From the NCBI GenBank assembly GCA_018223105.1, contig JAAEYY010000018.1:1-38534 (forward strand): a stretch of DNA of 38,534 nt. The letters are read 5' to 3'. The position numbers and the translations under genes were made by a program. Numbering within the stretch: position 1 is the first letter of the stretch; each line of letters begins with the position of its first letter. Of this stretch, positions 34,149-38,534 are shown in pieces. The notes under the pieces were generated by a model. That model did not search any database and was not told where the DNA came from. It saw only the letters and a list, made by a program, of their open reading frames with translations. Origin of the DNA: a bacterium (GTDB taxonomy: Bacteria > Bacteroidota > Bacteroidia > NS11-12g > UBA9320).

Positions 34149-34932
34149 ATCCTTGATTTTGAGATTTTAACATCTCTAAAATTTCTTCATCACTCATTTC
34201 AAGCATTCCCGAGTCCAGAATTTTCTGTACTTCAGGTGCTAATTCATGATTGGGATATTCCTGCAAGAATTGATTGTAAAAAGCCTTAGCTTGTTCTGAG
34301 TTTTTTTGATATTCCCAGCTAATGAAACCGGCACGGTATAAAAGATTAGCTCTTTTATCATATTCAGGGAAACGAGATGCTGCACTTGATAATGCCTCAA
34401 CGGCTTTATCAAAGAGTTGAAGTCCTGTAAAGCACATTGATTGTTTTACATAATCTTCTGCATCAACATTAATATCCTTCTCTATCTTTTCAGTATAGAG
34501 CTTAAGCATATCATTAACCTGAGTATTGGTAGGTTCATAATCCTTCAATACCTGATCTACCATAACATCCATTTTGTCGTATTCCTGACTTTTACCATAA
34601 AGTACGGCTAGATTTACTTTTGCATTTCGGCACATGCTAGAGCTATCGTCGCGCCCGATATAAGTCGTGAATAAAGATTCACTCTTCTCTTTCTCACCAC
34701 TGTAAAAATGATACATAGCTGCAGCATAGAGAAAATTATTGGCCAATGAGTCTTTGTATTCCAATCCATACTCCTCGTGAAGTTTTGCGAGTTTTGCAAG
34801 ACCTTCGGGTGTTCCTAGCTCATCCGACTGTTCAAGATTTTTAATATCTCTAAATAAATCTTCTTTGCTGCTGCCGCTATTGCAGGCAGTAAAAAGTAAA
34901 GTTGTAATAAGCAGAAAGTATAAAGTTCTCAT
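34147..34932 (-). CDS. TPR-like lipoprotein
   Basis: This 261-residue lipoprotein (lipobox LFTAC, Cys17) is almost all helical with TPR-like repeats: about 52-100 (EEYGLEYKDSLANNFLYAAAMYHF), 105-140, 165-190 (QLFDKAVEALSSAASRFPEYDKRANLLYRAG) and 200-235 (YQKNSEQAKAFYNQFLQEYPNH). The final segment is acidic (EMSDEEILEMLK). It resembles YbgF/BamD-like helper lipoproteins in layout only. It follows the CoA-binding gene by a single nucleotide in the purB run, so cotranscription is likely. No specific function is assigned. Confidence 0.85.
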   Translation of the reverse strand: MRTLYFLLITTLLFTACNSGSSKEDLFRDIKNLEQSDELGTPEGLAKLAKLHEEYGLEYKDSLANNFLYAAAMYHFYSGEKEKSESLFTTYIGRDDSSSMCRNAKVNLAVLYGKSQEYDKMDVMVDQVLKDYEPTNTQVNDMLKLYTEKIEKDINVDAEDYVKQSMCFTGLQLFDKAVEALSSAASRFPEYDKRANLLYRAGFISWEYQKNSEQAKAFYNQFLQEYPNHELAPEVQKILDSGMLEMSDEEILEMLKSQNQG

Positions 34933-34933
34933 A

Positions 34934-35302
34934 TTAAAATTGATTCGTTCTTAACATTACTAAAGTGCAGGCATATTCTGTTTCAATACCTTTATTCTCA
35001 GCGAGTGATCGCAATTCATCATTCTCTGTACCCGGATTGAATATAATTCGTTTTGGATTCAGGTTTAGAATTTGATCGTAATACTGTTTTTGTATTTGAG
35101 GATTGATGTAGAGAGTTACAGTATCAATCTCTTCATTTTCAGGCCAATCGTTCAATATGGTTTGACCCAGGACTTCTCCTTTTTTTATCCCAAACAACAC
35201 GATGTCGTGATTGAAATCGCTAAGCATTTGTGCAGCGATGTAAGCGTATCGCGCCGGATTAGGCGTAGCACCTATAATTAAAGTTCTTTTATTCTGCGGC
35301 AT
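34934..35302 (-). CDS. CoA-binding-domain (Rossmann) protein
   Basis: This 122-residue stand-alone CoA-binding domain (YccU-like) starts at the ATG at 35302: TLIIGATPNPARYAYIAAQML (Rossmann loop, about 6-26), VLFGIKKGEVLGQTIL, DTVTLYINPQIQKQYYDQIL and RIIFNPGTENDELRSLAENKGIE. A GTG ten codons upstream is also in frame but would deepen the overlap with purB. From the chosen ATG the gene overlaps the end of purB by 14 nt in another frame, indicating translational coupling. The ligand and function of the family are poorly known. Confidence 0.88.
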   Translation of the reverse strand: MPQNKRTLIIGATPNPARYAYIAAQMLSDFNHDIVLFGIKKGEVLGQTILNDWPENEEIDTVTLYINPQIQKQYYDQILNLNPKRIIFNPGTENDELRSLAENKGIETEYACTLVMLRTNQF

Positions 35303-36635
35303 ATCCCAAATAGTTGAAAGGTGTAATGCCACTAAGTTCTTCTTTTATTTCCGGAGATAGGTCTAAATTTTGAACAAAGCGCGCTATCGATTCAGCATTG
35401 ATCACATCATTTGTTCTGGTAAGATCCTTCAGAATCTCATAAGCTCCGGGTACTTGCTCTCTTCTCAAAATAGTCTGAATGGCTTCTGCCACCACAACCC
35501 AATGCTTTTCAAGATCAGCCTGAATTGCACCTTGGTTGATGAGCAGTTTACCCATTCCTTTCTTTAAACTATGACAAGCGATCATCTGATGCGCCAAGGG
35601 TACTCCCACATTTCTCAAAACGGTGGAGTCCGTTAAATCTCGTTGGAGTCTGGATACCGGTAATTTGTTGCTCAAATGATCAAATATCGCGTTAGCAATA
35701 CCTAAATTACCCTCTGCATTTTCAAAATCAATGGGGTTTACTTTATGCGGCATTGCCGATGAACCCACTTCATTTTTAGCGATTCGCTGCTTAAAGAAGT
35801 CCATGCTGATGTACTGCCAAACATCCTTAGCGAAATCCAGAAGGATGACATCTATTCGTCTCAGTGCATCAAACAAGGCCGCGAGTTGATCATAGTGATC
35901 AATTTGTGTAGTTGGAAAGCTGTATTGCAGCCCTAAAGAATTCACAAACTGTTTTCCAAAGTCGGGCCAATTTACTGCCGGAAAAGCCAAGCGGTGTGCG
36001 TTAAAGCTTCCGGTAGCTCCTCCAAATTTGGCGCTGATTGGAGTGTTTTTTAATGTTTCAAGTTGAATTCTCAATCGCTCAGCAAATACTTCAAATTCCT
36101 TCCCCATAGTGGTTGGCGTTGCCGCCTGACCATGCGTTCTCGATAATAAGGGAATTCTCTTCCATTCCGCCGCTTCTGAGGCAATCATCGCTTGAATTTC
36201 TTCCAACTGAGGAATCATTACTTCTTTTATGCCTTGAAGAAGAGAGAGTGGTATAGCAGTGTTATTGATATCTTGTGAGGTGAGTCCAAAATGCACAAAC
36301 TCAGAAAGAGGCTCGATGCTGCTGCCTTTAATTTTATTCTTGATAAAGTATTCAACGGCCTTAACATCGTGATTCGTTGTTTTCTCAATGTCTTTAATAG
36401 CTTGAGCATCGTCTTCGCTGAAGTTATGATAAAGAGCTTGAAGTTGATCAATTTCTTCCGCGGTAAGCATTCTAAATTGCTTTAGACCTAATTTGCTCAT
36501 TGCGATGAAGTATTCAACTTCAATCCAAACTCTATACTTAAAGAGGCCCCATTCTGAGAAATATGGAGCTAAGCTTTCTGTTTTAGAACGATATCGACCA
36601 TCAACCGGTCCGATTGCATTAAGACTTGATAACAT
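35289..36635 (-). CDS. purB: Adenylosuccinate lyase
   Basis: PurB cleaves SAICAR and adenylosuccinate in purine synthesis. The ATG at 36635 opens with LSSLNAIGPVDGRYRSKTESL, the typical PurB N-terminus; a longer frame start (36683) adds 16 residues with no homology to the family. The 448 residues include LSRTHGQAATPTTMGKE at about 157-173, the fumarate-lyase signature SSAMPHKVNPIDFENAEGN at about 289-307 with its catalytic serine, and DLTDSTVLRNVGVPLAH. The variant with IEVEYF and KDIEKTTNHDVKAVEYF is the long bacterial PurB subgroup. It heads a run with the CoA-binding protein and TPR lipoprotein. Confidence 0.96.
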   Translation of the reverse strand: MLSSLNAIGPVDGRYRSKTESLAPYFSEWGLFKYRVWIEVEYFIAMSKLGLKQFRMLTAEEIDQLQALYHNFSEDDAQAIKDIEKTTNHDVKAVEYFIKNKIKGSSIEPLSEFVHFGLTSQDINNTAIPLSLLQGIKEVMIPQLEEIQAMIASEAAEWKRIPLLSRTHGQAATPTTMGKEFEVFAERLRIQLETLKNTPISAKFGGATGSFNAHRLAFPAVNWPDFGKQFVNSLGLQYSFPTTQIDHYDQLAALFDALRRIDVILLDFAKDVWQYISMDFFKQRIAKNEVGSSAMPHKVNPIDFENAEGNLGIANAIFDHLSNKLPVSRLQRDLTDSTVLRNVGVPLAHQMIACHSLKKGMGKLLINQGAIQADLEKHWVVVAEAIQTILRREQVPGAYEILKDLTRTNDVINAESIARFVQNLDLSPEIKEELSGITPFNYLGYAAE

Positions 36636-36720
36636 GGCCGGCAAAGTTAGCCCAATTCCAAAATCTATTGAATAAGGAACCAATGAAATTCTGTATTATT
36701 GAGCAAGCAAGCAAGTCATC

Positions 36721-37491
36721 ATGAACTTACCTCATTATTTCCTTATACTATTCCTCTCTTTATTTATAATTTCCTGCAGCAATTCAGCTGAACATCGCGA
36801 AGCAAAAAGCAATGAAACCGCAGCCGCTTTAACTCCACTTCTAATCAAAGATGTGATGACTGCCGATAAACAACATGATATGTCGGGAGACGATATAGTG
36901 GCGGATCTTATGGAAGGCAATCGGCGTTTTATGGAATCTAAAATGATACAGAGAGACCATATGGCGCAATTAGGCCAGTTGGCAAGTGGTCAACATCCAA
37001 AAGCTGTTGTGTTGAGCTGTATAGACTCCAGAGTGCCTGTAGAGCAAATTTTTGATCAAGGTGTTGGTGATCTATTTGTGGTCCGAGTTGCAGGAAATAT
37101 TGATAATGATCACAACATAGCCAGCTTGGAATACGGTTGTAAGGTAGCGGGATCAAAAGTGATTATTGTACTTGGACATGAACAATGCGGAGCCATCAAA
37201 AGTGCGGTAAAAGGAGTAGATATGGGGAATATTACGGAACTGCTCAACCATATGAAGCCGGCTATTGAACATCATCGCGATTTTGAAGGAGATCAGTCAG
37301 TAGATAACCACGATTTTCTTGAGATAATCACTAAGGAGAATGCAGTAATGACATTAGATGATATTCGCAGAGAAAGTGAAATTCTGCGCGCTTTGGAAGA
37401 CGCCGGTGAACTTAAATTGGTAGCAGCGTACTATGATTTGGATGAAGGTAAGGTGTATCTTGTAAATGAAGCTGATTATCAGTTCGATTAA
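36721..37491 (+). CDS. Beta-class carbonic anhydrase, predicted lipoprotein
   Basis: Beta-carbonic anhydrases hydrate CO2 using zinc. The Zn ligands are present: Cys100 in SCIDSRVP (with the Asp102/Arg104 dyad), His153 and Cys156 in LGHEQCGAIK. GDLFVVRVAGNI at 116-127 and the C-terminal ILRALEDAGELKLVAAYYDL fit the family. Unlike the usual cytoplasmic enzyme it begins with a lipoprotein signal (NLPHYFLILFLSLFIISC, Cys19) and a linker of about 35 residues, so it should act in the periplasm or on the outer membrane. The start is the ATG at 36721. The gene is divergent from purB, with 85 bp between starts, and its stop overlaps that of the GldM-like gene in TTAA. Confidence 0.94.
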   Translation: MNLPHYFLILFLSLFIISCSNSAEHREAKSNETAAALTPLLIKDVMTADKQHDMSGDDIVADLMEGNRRFMESKMIQRDHMAQLGQLASGQHPKAVVLSCIDSRVPVEQIFDQGVGDLFVVRVAGNIDNDHNIASLEYGCKVAGSKVIIVLGHEQCGAIKSAVKGVDMGNITELLNHMKPAIEHHRDFEGDQSVDNHDFLEIITKENAVMTLDDIRRESEILRALEDAGELKLVAAYYDLDEGKVYLVNEADYQFD

Positions 37492-38168
37492 CGTAAGGTA
37501 ATTCTTATTGGACTCAAATCTGCCTCCCAACCGTATTGAGCTTCTGTGGCTTTTATTTCACTAATAATGATCTGATCGCCAGCTCCTGAGACTGAAATAA
37601 TATTCCTCATTTCGGCGCTTAAGGCTGAACCAGTTCCAATTGCCTCGAAGCTAGAGTCTCTAGGATGAAGTGGTTTTAAAGCAAAATGATAAGATTGAAC
37701 CCTATAATTTAGAGGATGAGCAAAACCTTGTCCCATACTAGCCAGAATGGAGGTCTGAGCCAAAACCTGAGCTTTGTTCCTAGGCTGTCCATCATTTGGA
37801 ATTCCCCCTAGTTGAGCTATTGGATTTGGTAATCTCCTCACCCTATATTTCTTGGTACCCAGCTCAAAGGTGTCCTTTCTTTTTACAGTGCAAATTCTAA
37901 CATAAACCTCTCTGCTAGAACCATCTACCTTTAAATTATAAAGACCGTCTTTTGCCGGACTGATGTTTAATCCTGCCGTTGAGGTTAATATTAAATCCTC
38001 ATTCTTATATCCTTCGACTGCGAGCTCTGCAACATTATCTAATCCTACGTATAACAAGTTCATTGCTTGAATTTCTAATCCAATGTGCGGTTTGGTTTCA
38101 TTGTTTCCTAAATCAAAATACAGAAATGTAATTAGGCCGAGAAGACAAGTGCTGATAAGTTTTAGCAT
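37488..38168 (-). CDS. Stand-alone GldM C-terminal-domain-like exported protein
   Basis: The 226 residues start with a hydrophobic segment (LISTCLLGLITFLYF, about 4-18), a signal peptide or anchor. The rest resembles the C-terminal periplasmic domains of GldM/PorM, the type IX secretion and gliding motor protein: LLYVGLDNVAELAVEG at about 38-53, the small beta repeat SPAKDGLYNLKV, then KKYRVRRLPNPIAQLGGI at about 105-122 and QVLAQTSILASM, ending ISEIKATEAQYGWEADL. In GldM these parts follow a TM helix and long N-terminal domains, which are absent. It may be an accessory or diverged paralog. No gldK, gldL or gldN is nearby. The stop overlaps that of the carbonic anhydrase gene. Confidence 0.78.
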   Translation of the reverse strand: MLKLISTCLLGLITFLYFDLGNNETKPHIGLEIQAMNLLYVGLDNVAELAVEGYKNEDLILTSTAGLNISPAKDGLYNLKVDGSSREVYVRICTVKRKDTFELGTKKYRVRRLPNPIAQLGGIPNDGQPRNKAQVLAQTSILASMGQGFAHPLNYRVQSYHFALKPLHPRDSSFEAIGTGSALSAEMRNIISVSGAGDQIIISEIKATEAQYGWEADLSPIRITLR

Positions 38169-38194
38169 GATTTATTAAATTTAGCTCTGACAAT

Positions 38195-38202
38195 TATATT
38201 CG
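38195..38202 (+). promoter_or_regulatory. Candidate -7 element for the DUF1801 gene
   Basis: TATATTCG is a 7 of 8 match to TAnnTTTG and ends 4 nt before the ATG at 38207. The identical octamer stands 5 nt before the small lipoprotein ATG at 23373. No clear TTG lies 20 nt upstream, where the divergent gene begins. Confidence 0.3.
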
Positions 38203-38206
38203 CTCT

Positions 38207-38534
38207 ATGGCAGAAAATAAAACGCAAAAGACCAATGCTTCCGTACTCGACTTCATTAATTCCGTTGATCATAAGAAACGGAAGGAGGATGCTCTGGTAC
38301 TTCTCGATATCTTTAAAGAAGAAACAGGAGAAGAACCCGCAATGTGGGGTCCGAGCATTATTGGTTATGGCGATTATCGCTACGAATATGCTTCTGGAAG
38401 ATCCGGAGATTGGTTTTATTGTGGTTTTTCTCCAAGGAAAGCAAGCATGAGTTTGTACATCATGGCTAATCGCGATAAGTATTCCAAGCTTATGGAGAAT
38501 CTCGGTAAATACAAGACCGGTGTCTCCTGCATTT
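38207..38534 (+). CDS. DUF1801 domain protein, N-terminal part (cut by window edge)
   Basis: From the ATG at 38207 an open frame runs to the right edge (109 codons). The translation has SVLDFINSVDHKKRKEDALV (about 12-31), LLDIFKEETGEEPAMWGPSIIGYG (32-55), YEYASGRSGDWFYCGFSPRK (59-78) and SLYIMANRDKYSKLMENLGKY, all typical of the DUF1801 (YdhG-like) fold. The function of the family is unknown. It is divergent from the GldM-like gene with 38 bp between starts. A typical member would end only some 30-40 codons beyond the window. Confidence 0.88.
   Translation, partial: MAENKTQKTNASVLDFINSVDHKKRKEDALVLLDIFKEETGEEPAMWGPSIIGYGDYRYEYASGRSGDWFYCGFSPRKASMSLYIMANRDKYSKLMENLGKYKTGVSCI

Noticed and set aside
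1..38534. Mobile element, prophage, CRISPR or anti-phage island
   Set aside because: There is no transposase, integrase, tRNA-flanking repeat, regular direct repeat array or known defence domain. The genes are typical chromosomal ones with even composition by eye.

Overview
The window reads as chromosomal DNA of a member of the Bacteroidota, most likely Flavobacteriales (inference). The signs are AT-rich sequence, a type IX secretion (T9SS) C-terminal sorting domain, a GldM-like protein, two TonB-dependent receptors with carboxypeptidase-like N-terminal domains, many lipoproteins with a short signal and an SAC/VGC/ISC-type lipobox, a one-chain GcvP, a DUF1599 protein, and candidate promoters of the Bacteroidota type (TTG, about 20 nt, TAnnTTTG). 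I see no tRNA, rRNA, CRISPR array, transposase or phage gene. Coding density is very high.

Layout. 1-1042: the 5' end of a UvrD/PcrA helicase gene, divergent from rfbC. 1044-7678: a minus-strand block with a DUF1501 (T9SS cargo) and DUF1800 pair, a DUF819 membrane protein and two tandem paralogous envelope proteins. 7679-8023: the only gene-free stretch over 300 bp, holding an inverted repeat and a candidate gcvP promoter. 8024-12381: gcvP, then an NfeD/flotillin (FloA) pair. 12382-20154: penicillin-binding protein 1C divergent from a giant alpha-2-macroglobulin lipoprotein. 20155-23543: a TonB-dependent receptor, a YceI lipoprotein and a 56-residue lipoprotein. 23540-28775: a class III aminotransferase, HU, then a minus-strand cluster of DUF1599, MauE/DoxX-type protein, orphan OppB-type permease and shikimate kinase, joined by three identical 4-nt overlaps. 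28884-34095: folP, then a beta-helix-like lipoprotein and a second TonB-dependent receptor. 34147-36635: purB, a CoA-binding protein and a TPR-type lipoprotein. 36721-38534: a lipoprotein beta-carbonic anhydrase, a stand-alone GldM-C-like protein and the start of a DUF1801 gene.

Many genes act at the cell envelope: peptidoglycan synthesis and protease trapping (PbpC, A2M), outer-membrane uptake (two receptors), surface export (the T9SS cargo, possibly the GldM-like protein), membrane organisation (NfeD/FloA) and dTDP-rhamnose synthesis (RfbC). The rest are housekeeping genes: glycine cleavage, folate, shikimate, purine, nucleoid and DNA repair.

The best leads are: (1) the orphan GldM C-terminal-domain protein; (2) five of six convergent gene pairs whose stop codons touch or overlap; (3) an aminotransferase with no usable ATG, whose frame begins in the HU terminator and which may start at ATC; (4) tandem paralogs that both end in an Arg/Lys-rich tail; (5) a MauE/DoxX protein with a large soluble insertion and a thioredoxin-like tail that appears to lack CxxC. 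I do not see a defence island or a clearly new multi-gene system.
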